A DNA stretch of 5,871 bases from Acidobacteriota bacterium (GTDB lineage Bacteria > Acidobacteriota > UBA6911): NCBI GenBank assembly GCA_031254095.1, contig JAIRVC010000158.1:1-5871 (forward strand), written 5' to 3'. A program made the position numbers and the translations under genes. The notes under the pieces were generated by a model. That model saw only the letters and a list, made by a program, of their open reading frames with translations, was not told the DNA's origin and did no database searches. Below, piece after piece: positions 1-5,871 of the stretch. Positions within the stretch are counted from its first letter, which is position 1; the number at the start of each line of letters is the position of its first letter.

Positions 1-63
1 GTGCTCGTAACCTCAACATATTTCTGTATATGCCTCGGTTCCTGCGCTCCGTGCGCCTCGCAC
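1..63. other. Inverted-repeat-rich block at the left edge (possible structured RNA or repeat element)
   Basis: Four complementary pairs nest in 63 bases. GTGC (1-4) pairs with GCAC (60-63). AACC (9-12) pairs with GGTT (37-40). CATAT (17-21) pairs with ATATG (28-32). GCGC (44-47) pairs with GCGC (53-56). Together they could fold as a closing stem carrying two hairpin arms, one of which has an internal loop. On the minus strand the internal loop is flanked by GA on both sides, which could form tandem G-A pairs. The individual stems are short (4-5 bp), so chance is a real alternative. On the minus strand the block is also free of stops in one frame (see the 1-113 entry). I cannot name an RNA or repeat family, and the orientation is undecided. 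Confidence 0.3.
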
Positions 64-113
64 TTCATCCCGCTCAGGCAATTAATCAGCGTTTCCTTAG
101 CAAAACGAAACAC
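1..113 (-). other. Possible 5' end of a divergent minus-strand reading frame, cut by the left edge
   Basis: One minus-strand frame is open from a TAA near position 165 down to base 1. The first plausible ATG is at 66-68 and an alternative GTG is at 111-113. From the ATG it would read MKCEAHGAQEPRHIQ and continue out of the window. No convincing Shine-Dalgarno sits at a proper distance from either start. An AAGGA lies upstream of the ATG but about 27 bases away. I do not recognise the peptide as a known family. The same bases form the nested inverted repeats described for 1-63, so the open frame may be accidental. It is listed only because a divergent gene would explain the intergenic layout. 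Confidence 0.15.
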
Positions 114-153
114 CGGGGAACCGTTGGAGAGCAATCTCCTATGGCGATCCGGT
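112..153 (+). other. 42-nt hairpin capped by a GNRA (GCAA) tetraloop
   Basis: ACCGG (112-116) pairs with CCGGT (149-153). After a symmetric 4x4 internal loop (GGAA against CGAT), CCGT (121-124) pairs with ATGG (141-144), including one G-U. A single T-T mismatch follows, and then GGAGA (126-130) pairs with TCTCC (135-139) around the loop GCAA (131-134). The internal loop can form adjacent G-A and A-G contacts. GCAA is a GNRA tetraloop only if the plus strand is transcribed, which would place the hairpin in the 5' leader of the downstream dehydrogenase gene. There is no T-run after it, so it does not look like an intrinsic terminator. It could be part of a leader RNA or small RNA, or a chance palindrome. 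The pairing is seen directly; any RNA function is inference. Confidence 0.4.
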
Positions 154-169
154 ATCTCTTATTCAGAAG

Positions 170-219
170 TTCGGATATCCGGATGGCTGTGAGAAAATGC
201 AGCTTATCCGCCTTATCCG
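170..219. promoter_or_regulatory. Palindrome plus tandem TTATCCG motifs upstream of the SDR gene
   Basis: TTCGGATATCCGGA (170-183) is a near-perfect palindrome whose core CGGATATCCG (172-181) is exact. Just downstream, CTTATCCG occurs twice at 203-210 and 212-219, spaced 9 bases apart. ATCCGG also occurs at 147-152. This clustering of one short word in the 110 bases before the SDR start codon is what an operator for a dimeric regulator might look like. No regulator gene is visible in the window, and I see no confident -35/-10 pair here, so the role is inferred only from position and symmetry. Confidence 0.3.
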
Positions 220-241
220 TTTTCAGGTACGTAATAACCAT

Positions 242-248
242 AAAGGAG
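242..248 (+). promoter_or_regulatory. Shine-Dalgarno deciding the SDR start
   Basis: AAAGGAG ends five bases before the ATG at 254. This is the reason for choosing 254 over the in-frame upstream ATG at 197, which has no purine-rich motif before it. That upstream start would add 19 residues ahead of the conserved SDR beginning. Confidence 0.85.
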
Positions 249-253
249 TGCGT

Positions 254-1012
254 ATGAGACTGGCAGGTAAAACAGCAATTATTACGGGCGCGGCCCGGGG
301 CCTCGGCGCGGCGTTTGCCAAAGGTTTTGGAAAAGAGGGGGCAAATGTCGTTGTCGCCGATATCCGGGACGGGGCGGCAACAGTTGCGGCAGTTGAACAG
401 GCAGGCGGCAAGTCCTTTTACGTGGCAACCGACGTTAGAAAACAGGAACAATGCGACGCCATGGCCAAAGCCGCCGCGGATCGCTTTGGCGGCATCGACA
501 TTCTTGTAAACAACGCCGGTATCATTGTTACGTTAAAACCGTCCATGGAAGTGACCACCGAAGAATGGCTGGATGTAATGGCGACTAACGCGCTTGGTCC
601 CTTCCAATGTATCAAGGCGGTTTTTCCATATATGAAAGACAAAGGCGGCAAAATCATCAACATTTCTTCGGGAACCATTCTCGAAGGAGTGCCCGGAATG
701 CCGCACTACATTTCCTCCAAAGGCGCTGTATGGGCCTTGACCCGAGGAATGGCGCGGGAATTTGGCGACTATAAAATCAATGTCAACGCAATCGGTCCCG
801 GTTTTACCCATTCCGAAGGCGGCAATGAATTTGACACGAAAAAGACATTTCCTCCTATGCCGATGGATGAAATTCAGATGCCGGTACGGTGCATAAAGGA
901 ACCGGTTTACCCGGAAGACCTTGTAGGAACGGCTATTTTTCTGGCCAGTAACGACAGCCGGTTGATCACCGGTCAGTATATCCTGCACGATGCTGGCATG
1001 TTGCACTATTGA
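254..1012 (+). CDS. SDR family NAD(P)-dependent oxidoreductase
   Basis: This is a classical short-chain dehydrogenase/reductase of 252 residues, the usual family length, and a soluble Rossmann-fold enzyme. Visible landmarks are the dinucleotide-binding TGAARGLG (residues 11-18), Asp36 at the end of the second beta strand (which favours NAD(H) over NADP(H) in this family), and NNAG at 86-89. The catalytic tetrad is Asn112, Ser139, Tyr152 and Lys156 (YISSK), followed by the PG motif at 182-183. All catalytic residues are intact. The C-terminus reads GQYILHDAGMLHY where most relatives have GQ...VDGG, and the substrate-loop region (about 186-218) is rich in Met and Pro. The substrate cannot be read from the sequence. 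3-oxoacyl reductase, glucose/polyol dehydrogenase and hydroxysteroid dehydrogenase types all look like this. The gene appears to be its own transcription unit, with a strong hairpin just after its stop. Confidence 0.9.
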   Translation: MRLAGKTAIITGAARGLGAAFAKGFGKEGANVVVADIRDGAATVAAVEQAGGKSFYVATDVRKQEQCDAMAKAAADRFGGIDILVNNAGIIVTLKPSMEVTTEEWLDVMATNALGPFQCIKAVFPYMKDKGGKIINISSGTILEGVPGMPHYISSKGAVWALTRGMAREFGDYKINVNAIGPGFTHSEGGNEFDTKKTFPPMPMDEIQMPVRCIKEPVYPEDLVGTAIFLASNDSRLITGQYILHDAGMLHY

Positions 1013-1023
1013 TTTTGCGTCAT

Positions 1024-1055
1024 AGGCCTGTACGCCTCTACAGGCGTACAGGCCT
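1024..1055 (+). terminator. Perfect 14-bp hairpin after the SDR gene, probable terminator
   Basis: AGGCCTGTACGCCT (1024-1037) and AGGCGTACAGGCCT (1042-1055) are exact reverse complements around the loop CTAC. The hairpin begins 11 bases after the SDR stop. Only GTTTCCC follows it, so the U-tract is short for a textbook intrinsic terminator. A weaker hairpin, CCAAAA (1092-1097) with TTTTGG (1106-1111), lies further on, just before a T-rich run near 1116-1123, and may assist. An alternative is a protein-binding palindrome or a 3'-end stabilising structure. Confidence 0.6.
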
Positions 1056-1158
1056 GTTTCCCATCCGCTTCAGACATTCTTCAGGCAACCGCCAAAAACC
1101 CCTTCTTTTGGGTAACTTCTTTTTAATGCGTCTGCCCTTGGCGCGCGCGGAACGACTC

Positions 1159-1187
1159 TTTTCACAGGAATCAAAAAATCATATAAT
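1159..1187 (+). promoter_or_regulatory. Sigma70-type promoter of the porin-ispG unit
   Basis: A perfect TATAAT (1182-1187) is preceded at a 17-base spacing by TTTTCA (1159-1164) as a modest -35. TTCACA at 1161-1166 is an alternative with a 15-base spacing. Transcription would begin near 1194, leaving a leader of only about 20 bases that contains the porin Shine-Dalgarno. It lies in an A+T-rich pocket unlike the surrounding sequence. Position and motif are seen; activity is inferred. Confidence 0.65.
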
Positions 1188-1215
1188 TACAAGTTTGTAA
1201 ATTAGAAAGGAATTT

Positions 1216-2388
1216 ATGCTTCGGAAAACACAGTCATTTATTGCATTTCTTGCCGCGTGCGGATTTGCCGTTTTCGGTCCCTGTCTTTCGGCGTTAAAGG
1301 CGCAGGATGCCGCGGGCGTCCAGTTTAAACCCTACGGATGGGTGCAGGTTGACGCGGCGTATGATTCGGCGCGCACGTCCTATGGCGACCTGATGTTTAT
1401 GATACATCCGGAAACCGCCGTCGGCGCGGGCAGAAAAGAGCTGTCCGTCAGCGCGCGCGGAACCCGTTTCGGGATTAATATTATTGCTCCGGAAAGCAAT
1501 GGACGGAAAGTTACCGGCCGGATAGAAGGCGATTTTTGCGACGACCTCACGCCGAACAAATACGCGCTGCGGCTGCGTCTCGCGTATGTCGATGTCGCCT
1601 TGGGTAACGGATGGTCGGCACGTTTCGGGCAGGACTGGGATACCTACGTCAATTTCCATCCAAACACGGTTGACGCAAGTATACTCGCTTATATGGGGCA
1701 CACATATGGGCGGCATCCGCAGGCGCGGCTGACAAAAGAAACCAGGCTGGGAGAACAGACCTCGCTGACCGCAAAAATCGCGCTTCAGCACGGACGCAAC
1801 AACAGCGATCTTGACGGCGACGGCCAGCCGGACGAAAACGCTTCGGCCGTTCCGAGCGTTCACGGCAGCATGGTTTTTAAGACACGGCTTTTGACCGGCC
1901 AGCAAAGCGTTTTCACCATTTCCGGCGTGTATGGGCGCGAGAAATTGGGTGAAAACGCGGCGCATCCCGGAACCTACCGCAGCCGCTTCCTTCACGGCGG
2001 AATACAGCTCCCTTTGAGTGAAAGATTTGCGATTTCCGGCGAAGGCTGGATGGGTGAAAATGTGGATAACTACCTTGGCGGCATCGGGCAGGGAATTAAT
2101 GTCGTTGAAGGAACGGAAATCTCAGCGCGCGGCGGTTGGGTGCAGGGGGTATGGTCGCCGGTCAAGGCAATTAAAACAGGCGTGGGTTTCGGCGTCGATG
2201 ATCCTGAAGACGCCGATCTTTCCGGCGACGCCAGGACTCTCAACGGACGTATCTTTGCCAATATTTTTTATTACCTGACGGACAGGGTGACGCTCGGTCT
2301 GGAATATACGCGCGTGCGCACCGATTACGCCATAACGAAAGATATGCAAAACAACCGTGTCCATTTCGGCGTGATGTACGTATTCTGA
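1216..2388 (+). CDS. Porin-like outer-membrane beta-barrel protein
   Basis: This 390-residue protein probably forms a beta-barrel channel in the outer membrane. An N-terminal signal peptide (basic MLRK, hydrophobic residues about 8-27) has a likely signal peptidase I cleavage after ALKA (Ala29). The mature part opens with [14 protein letters not shown]. It continues with alternating amphipathic strands, for example RFGINII (84-90), [10 protein letters not shown] (98-107), [12 protein letters not shown] (118-129) and [12 protein letters not shown] (133-144). It ends in [10 protein letters not shown], with the terminal Phe typical of barrel proteins recognised by the BAM complex. The GRIEGDF and GQDWDT motifs resemble DcaP-like or related general porins, but the exact subfamily and solute are unknown. 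The loop DLDGDGQPD (198-206) looks like a calcium-binding loop. AAAGGA at 1206-1211 precedes the ATG. ispG follows after 5 bases, so the two are probably co-transcribed. Confidence 0.8.
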   Translation: MLRKTQSFIAFLAACGFAVFGPCLSALKAQDAAGVQFKPYGWVQVDAAYDSARTSYGDLMFMIHPETAVGAGRKELSVSARGTRFGINIIAPESNGRKVTGRIEGDFCDDLTPNKYALRLRLAYVDVALGNGWSARFGQDWDTYVNFHPNTVDASILAYMGHTYGRHPQARLTKETRLGEQTSLTAKIALQHGRNNSDLDGDGQPDENASAVPSVHGSMVFKTRLLTGQQSVFTISGVYGREKLGENAAHPGTYRSRFLHGGIQLPLSERFAISGEGWMGENVDNYLGGIGQGINVVEGTEISARGGWVQGVWSPVKAIKTGVGFGVDDPEDADLSGDARTLNGRIFANIFYYLTDRVTLGLEYTRVRTDYAITKDMQNNRVHFGVMYVF

Positions 2389-2393
2389 AAAAT

Positions 2394-3647
2394 ATGAACA
2401 GAGAAATTACATACGGGGAAAATCGGCGTAAGTCGGTGGAAGTCGGCGTAGGCGGCGTTCGAATAGGAGGGAATGCTCCGATCGTCATCCAGTCGATGAC
2501 CAACACAAATACCGAAGACGTTGAGGCGACGGCGCGGCAGATTGCGGCGCTGGCCGGCGCGGGTTCGGAACTTGTGCGCATCACCGTCAACACTCCGGCG
2601 GCGGCGCTGGCCGTTCCTGAAATTGTGAAGCGTGTCGCCGACCTGTGCGAACCCGTTCCGATTATCGGCGATTTTCATTACAACGGCCATAAACTGCTGG
2701 CCGAATATCCGGCCTGCGCGCGCGCGCTTGACAAGTACCGCATTAATCCGGGCAATGTCGGTGCGGGGGAAAAACACGACGGCAATTTCCGGCGCATTAT
2801 TCAGGCGGCAATCGAACACGACAAGCCGGTGCGCATCGGCGTCAACTGGGGCTCTCTCGATCAGGAACTGCTGGCTCGAATGATGGACGAAAATTCCCGC
2901 GCGCCGCAGCCGCATTCCATACATGAAGTGATGATCGAAGCCATGAACCGCAGCGCGCTGGAATCAGCCGCCGCCGCGGAAAGTTACGGATTGCCGAAAA
3001 ACCGCATTATTCTCAGCGCCAAGCTTTCCGGCGTGCGCGATCTTGTCGCCGCATACAGGAATCTGGCCGGACGCTGCGATTACGCCCTGCATCTTGGACT
3101 GACCGAAGCCGGTATGGGAACAAAAGGCGTCGTCGCTTCCTCCGCCGCCATGGCGGTGATTTTGGAGGAAGGCATCGGCGACACTATCCGTGTTTCTCTG
3201 ACGCCGCCCCCTGGCGGAGACCGTACCGAAGAAGTGCTTGTCGCGCGGCGTATTTTGCAGGCGCTCGACATACGGAAATTCGAGCCTAGCGTATCGGCCT
3301 GTCCTGGCTGCGGACGGACTTCCTCCGCTTTTTTTCAGGAAATGGCGGCGCGCGTCGAGGCGCATATCAGCGCGAATATGCCTGTCTGGCGCCAGCGGTA
3401 TCCGGGCGTTGAAAATCTTACCGTCGCCGTTATGGGATGCGTCGTGAACGGTCCCGGTGAATCAAAGCACGTCGACCTTGGCATATCGCTTCCGGGAAAC
3501 GGCGAGGATCCCCTTGCCCCCGTTTATATAGACGGAAAACCGGCGGCGACGCTGCGCGGCGAAACCATTATCCCCGACTTTATCGGCATTATGGAAAAAT
3601 ACATCGCCTCGCGCTATGGAAACGCCCGGCCTTGTCAAAGCAATTGA
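2394..3647 (+). CDS. ispG: IspG (GcpE), 4-hydroxy-3-methylbut-2-enyl diphosphate synthase
   Basis: IspG carries out the penultimate MEP-pathway step, reducing 2-C-methyl-D-erythritol 2,4-cyclodiphosphate to HMBPP in the cytosol. The 417 residues fit the family's longer form, which is common in proteobacteria. The TIM-barrel part begins with RRKS (11-14) and the signature [11 protein letters not shown] (28-38), then YRINPGNVG (115-123) and VNWGSLDQ (150-157). The C-terminal part carries the [4Fe-4S] cluster ligands Cys303 and Cys306 in CPGCGR, Cys349 in [11 protein letters not shown], and Glu356. All four ligands are present, so the enzyme should be active. The ATG lies 5 bases after the porin stop and has no recognisable Shine-Dalgarno, so translation may depend on ribosomes finishing the porin. 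The start agrees with the normal family N-terminus. Confidence 0.97.
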   Translation: MNREITYGENRRKSVEVGVGGVRIGGNAPIVIQSMTNTNTEDVEATARQIAALAGAGSELVRITVNTPAAALAVPEIVKRVADLCEPVPIIGDFHYNGHKLLAEYPACARALDKYRINPGNVGAGEKHDGNFRRIIQAAIEHDKPVRIGVNWGSLDQELLARMMDENSRAPQPHSIHEVMIEAMNRSALESAAAAESYGLPKNRIILSAKLSGVRDLVAAYRNLAGRCDYALHLGLTEAGMGTKGVVASSAAMAVILEEGIGDTIRVSLTPPPGGDRTEEVLVARRILQALDIRKFEPSVSACPGCGRTSSAFFQEMAARVEAHISANMPVWRQRYPGVENLTVAVMGCVVNGPGESKHVDLGISLPGNGEDPLAPVYIDGKPAATLRGETIIPDFIGIMEKYIASRYGNARPCQSN

Positions 3648-3673
3648 CTTGCCATATTAAAATTATTTATAAT
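3644..3673 (+). promoter_or_regulatory. Sigma70-type promoter of dapL, overlapping the ispG stop
   Basis: TTGACT (3644-3649) and a perfect TATAAT (3668-3673) are separated by 18 bases, close to consensus. The -35 hexamer contains the TGA stop of ispG (3645-3647). Transcription would start near 3680, giving a leader of about 60 bases before dapL. An 8-base direct repeat GGCTTTAT occurs in that leader at 3677-3684 and 3719-3726, with no known meaning. No terminator hairpin is visible between ispG and dapL, so read-through from the upstream unit is also possible. Confidence 0.75.
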
Positions 3674-3743
3674 CGCGGCTTTATGACCGGCCGATAGGTT
3701 ATACGAATTTAGGGTCGGGGCTTTATAAATTGAGGACGGTAAA

Positions 3744-4967
3744 ATGGTTCGGGTTAATCCGCACTACAGTAAATTGCAATCATCCTATCTTTTTTCGGAT
3801 ATATCGCAGCGGATCACAAAATTTCAGGAAGCGAATCCCGATAGAAACATTATACGGCTCGGCATAGGCGATGTGACGCAGCCGCTGCCGCCCGCCTGCA
3901 TTGAAGCTTTCCACAAGGCGGTCGATGAAATGGCCACGGCGAAAGATTTCCGCGGTTACGGGCCGGAGCAGGGGTATGAATTTTTGCGCGAGGCGATTGC
4001 GGAAAACGACTACCGCGCCGTCGGCGCGGACATTTCGCCGGACGAGATTTTTGTCAGCGACGGCGCCAAATGCGACACGGGCAATTTCCAGGAGCTTTTT
4101 GCGTCCGACGCGATAATAGCCGTTCCCGATCCCGTCTATCCGGTTTACGTCGATACCAACGTTATGGCCGGGCGGACAGGCGCGTTTGTGAACGGGCGTT
4201 ATGAAGGACTGGTCTACCTGCCGTCCGTTCGGGAGAATAACTATGTCCCCGCGCTTCCCGATCGTCAGGTGGACGTTATTTACCTCTGCTTCCCGAACAA
4301 TCCCACGGGCGCGACGGCAACGCGCGCGCAGCTTTCTGAATGGGTCGCCTACGCGCGGGAAAACAGGGCGCTGATTCTTTTTGACGCCGCCTATGAAGCC
4401 TTCATTCGCGATCCCGAAATCCCGCATTCAATTTTTGAAATCGAAGGGGCGCGCGAGGTCGCGGTGGAGTTCAGGAGCTTTTCAAAAACGGCCGGTTTTA
4501 CCGGAACGCGCTGCGCGTTTGCGGCGATTCCCAAAACGTGTATGGTTTACGACGAGGCCGGAAAGCCGACGCCCCTTTATACGCTATGGAGCCGTCGGCA
4601 TACCACGAAATTCAACGGCGTTTCTTATCCGGTGCAGCGCGCCGCGGCGGCGATTTATACGGAGGAAGGAAAGCGCCAGGTGCGCGATTTGTCGGATTAT
4701 TATCTGAAAAACGCCCGAAAAATCCGTGAGGTGATTTCAGGGCTTGGATTTTTTTGCGCCGGCGGAGATAATTCACCGTATATATGGGTTCAGGTGAACT
4801 GCGATTCATGGGCGTTTTTTGATCGCCTGTTGGCCGGCGCGGCCGTTGTTACGACGCCGGGCAGCGGCTTTGGCTCATGCGGCGCGGGTTATATCAGAAT
4901 CAGCGCTTTTAATCAGCACGAAAAAGTGGAAGAAGCGCTGGAGCGCATACATAAATTATTGAAGTAA
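3744..4967 (+). CDS. dapL: LL-diaminopimelate aminotransferase
   Basis: DapL is a PLP enzyme that converts L-tetrahydrodipicolinate plus glutamate directly to LL-2,6-diaminopimelate. It bypasses the succinylase and acetylase branches of lysine and peptidoglycan synthesis. The 407 residues match the family's usual length of about 410, and the N-terminus VRVNPHYSKLQSSYLF is typical. Fold-type I aminotransferase landmarks are all present. They are SDGAKCD (105-111) in the phosphate-binding region, NNPTG (185-189), FDAAYE with Asp214 and Tyr217, the Schiff-base lysine Lys248 in SFSKTAGFTGTR, and the carboxylate-binding Arg385 in RISAF. GAGGA (3732-3736) sits seven bases before the ATG. The gene has its own promoter and is followed after 22 bases by an M23 peptidase gene, which fits a cell-wall role. 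Confidence 0.96.
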   Translation: MVRVNPHYSKLQSSYLFSDISQRITKFQEANPDRNIIRLGIGDVTQPLPPACIEAFHKAVDEMATAKDFRGYGPEQGYEFLREAIAENDYRAVGADISPDEIFVSDGAKCDTGNFQELFASDAIIAVPDPVYPVYVDTNVMAGRTGAFVNGRYEGLVYLPSVRENNYVPALPDRQVDVIYLCFPNNPTGATATRAQLSEWVAYARENRALILFDAAYEAFIRDPEIPHSIFEIEGAREVAVEFRSFSKTAGFTGTRCAFAAIPKTCMVYDEAGKPTPLYTLWSRRHTTKFNGVSYPVQRAAAAIYTEEGKRQVRDLSDYYLKNARKIREVISGLGFFCAGGDNSPYIWVQVNCDSWAFFDRLLAGAAVVTTPGSGFGSCGAGYIRISAFNQHEKVEEALERIHKLLK

Positions 4968-4989
4968 TGTAATCAAGGGAAACGCGACG

Positions 4990-5871
4990 ATGACGGAAAA
5001 TGTCAAAACTTCAGGCTCCGCGACGAGGAAAATTCGCTGGATTCTAAAAAAGGCGTTTGCGTCGGTCACCGTCATGGTGATTCCGCACAATCATGTCCGA
5101 ACGCTTAATATAAAGATTCCCGGCGTGTTTCTGGTTGCCACGATTCTTCTGGCCTGTGTCGGCATGGCCTACCTGGTGAATATGACCGTTAAAGGCATAA
5201 GTTACCGCACCCAGAACCGCAACCTGTCCGCGGATGTTCAATATTATGAAAATCAGTTTTCGCAGGTGAAAGACACCCTGCAGACGGTGCAGTCGGCGGG
5301 CAACGAGTTTAAACAGTTGTTTTCGCTGGATTCCAAGGAGGAAGTTCTGGAGGCGGCCGCCGACATGAATTTCGCCGGTTCCCTGGATCTGCCCGATCTT
5401 ATTGCGGAACTGCAGAAAGCCCGCCAGGAAATGGATGAAATGAGAAATTACCTGCGGATGCAGACAGACGTGTACATATCAACGCCAAAAGGATATCCGA
5501 TTTCCGAATACAGGATAACGTCAACTTACGGGAGGCGTGAGGATCCTGTTGACGGCGGCGTAAAGTTTCACTCCGGCATTGATCTGGCTGCCGGTCAGGG
5601 AACACCGATTGCGGCTACCGCCGACGGCATTGTCAGCCACTCGGGCTGGACCGCGGACAGCGGGTATGTGGTTGTGTTGGAACACGGTCTCGGGTTTTCA
5701 ACCATCTACGCGCACAACAAAAGCAATGCCGTCAAGGTAGGGCAGCAGGTACGCAGAGGCGACATCGTAGGACATGTAGGCGCAACCGGCCGGACTACGG
5801 GGCCGCATGTTCATTATGAAGTCTTAAAAGACGGCAGAAACGTAAATCCCGCTCCATATCTTTCAGGAGAG
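4990..5871 (+). CDS. Membrane-anchored M23 family metallopeptidase (3' end outside the window)
   Basis: This is a probable peptidoglycan endopeptidase, or regulator, anchored in the inner membrane with its catalytic part in the periplasm. The frame is open for 294 residues and runs off the right edge with no stop. A basic cytoplasmic N-terminus (1-40) precedes one hydrophobic segment (about 44-66). A Glu/Gln-rich, probably coiled-coil stretch (about 72-155) follows, and then the LytM/M23 domain (about 168-291). The zinc and catalytic residues are intact: His194 and Asp198 (HxxxD), His242 in YAHN, and His273 and His275 (HVHYE). This suggests an active enzyme rather than an EnvC/NlpD-type activator with lost ligands. 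The catalytic domain looks complete, so only a C-terminal extension is missing. AAGGGA (4975-4980) precedes the ATG by nine bases. It is probably co-transcribed with dapL. Confidence 0.92.
   Translation, partial: MTENVKTSGSATRKIRWILKKAFASVTVMVIPHNHVRTLNIKIPGVFLVATILLACVGMAYLVNMTVKGISYRTQNRNLSADVQYYENQFSQVKDTLQTVQSAGNEFKQLFSLDSKEEVLEAAADMNFAGSLDLPDLIAELQKARQEMDEMRNYLRMQTDVYISTPKGYPISEYRITSTYGRREDPVDGGVKFHSGIDLAAGQGTPIAATADGIVSHSGWTADSGYVVVLEHGLGFSTIYAHNKSNAVKVGQQVRRGDIVGHVGATGRTTGPHVHYEVLKDGRNVNPAPYLSGE

Noticed and set aside
1..192. Plus-strand open frame of 63 codons at the left edge
   Set aside because: It has an odd Cys/Ser-rich composition, no family resemblance and no ribosome binding site, and it overlaps the inverted-repeat-rich region.
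197..253. Longer SDR protein starting at the ATG at 197
   Set aside because: There is no Shine-Dalgarno before 197. The added 19 residues precede the normal SDR beginning, and a strong AAAGGAG sits five bases before the ATG at 254.
86..451. Minus-strand open frame of 121 codons overlapping the SDR start
   Set aside because: It is antisense to the intact, conserved SDR N-terminus; its Arg/Cys-rich product has no recognisable motif.
1009..1200. Plus-strand open frame of 63 codons between SDR and porin
   Set aside because: It runs through the terminator hairpin and the porin promoter, has no ribosome binding site, and its product is basic and low-information.
1249..1260. Lipobox-like LAAC (residues 12-15) in the porin signal peptide
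   Set aside because: The hydrophobic stretch continues well past Cys15, and a good signal peptidase I site follows at ALKA. A barrel porin with a C-terminal Phe is not expected to be a lipoprotein, although this cannot be excluded.
1294..1995. Minus-strand open frame of 233 codons opposite the porin
   Set aside because: It is a shadow frame arising from the porin's codon usage; it has no ribosome binding site or recognisable domain, and the plus-strand porin is well supported.
3674..3743. Possible riboswitch (lysine-type) in the dapL leader
   Set aside because: The leader is only about 60 bases with just weak, short complementarities, far shorter than a lysine riboswitch of roughly 170 bases or more.
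3780..4427. Minus-strand open frame of 215 codons opposite dapL
   Set aside because: It lies opposite highly conserved dapL motifs, and its product is Arg/Val/Gly-rich with no known motif.
1..5871. CRISPR array, tRNA, rRNA, insertion sequence or attachment site
   Set aside because: No regularly spaced repeats, tRNA-like T-arm, rRNA-like stretch, transposase motif or target-site duplication was seen on either strand.

Overview
The window reads as ordinary bacterial chromosome of roughly balanced to slightly high G+C. It holds five plus-strand genes and an unexplained, inverted-repeat-rich stretch at the left edge. The organism is a diderm (Gram-negative) bacterium. It has an outer-membrane porin with a signal peptide and a C-terminal Phe. 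It makes isoprenoids through the MEP pathway (ispG) and diaminopimelate through the one-step LL-DAP aminotransferase (dapL). The DapL route, together with the style of the membrane-anchored M23 peptidase, makes me think first of Spirochaetota (Treponema-like gut lineages). Elusimicrobiota, Lentisphaerota/Verrucomicrobiota or a deltaproteobacterial lineage are alternatives. This placement is a low-confidence inference made without any database search.

Layout. Bases 1-253 hold no gene I can defend. They do hold several nested inverted repeats, including a 42-nt hairpin closed by a GCAA tetraloop, and a cluster of ATCCG-type motifs just before the first gene. Bases 254-1012 encode a classical short-chain dehydrogenase/reductase, followed by a perfect 14-bp hairpin that probably ends its transcript. 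Bases 1013-1215 are intergenic and contain a consensus-like sigma70 promoter. That promoter drives a porin-like outer-membrane protein (1216-2388) and, only 5 nt later, ispG (2394-3647). A second sigma70-like promoter starts inside the ispG stop codon and serves dapL (3744-4967). An M23 peptidase gene follows dapL by 22 nt (4990 to beyond the right edge).

How the genes fit together. There are three apparent transcription units: SDR alone, porin-ispG, and dapL-M23. IspG makes HMBPP, the precursor of undecaprenyl phosphate, which is the lipid carrier for peptidoglycan. DapL makes the diamino acid of the peptide stem (and lysine). The M23 protein is a predicted periplasmic peptidoglycan endopeptidase or its regulator. 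The right two thirds of the window therefore has a loose envelope-biogenesis theme, although each gene is a known housekeeping type. I found no mobile element, CRISPR array, tRNA or rRNA. The least explained DNA is the left 220 bases, where a structured RNA or a repeat element is possible but not proven.
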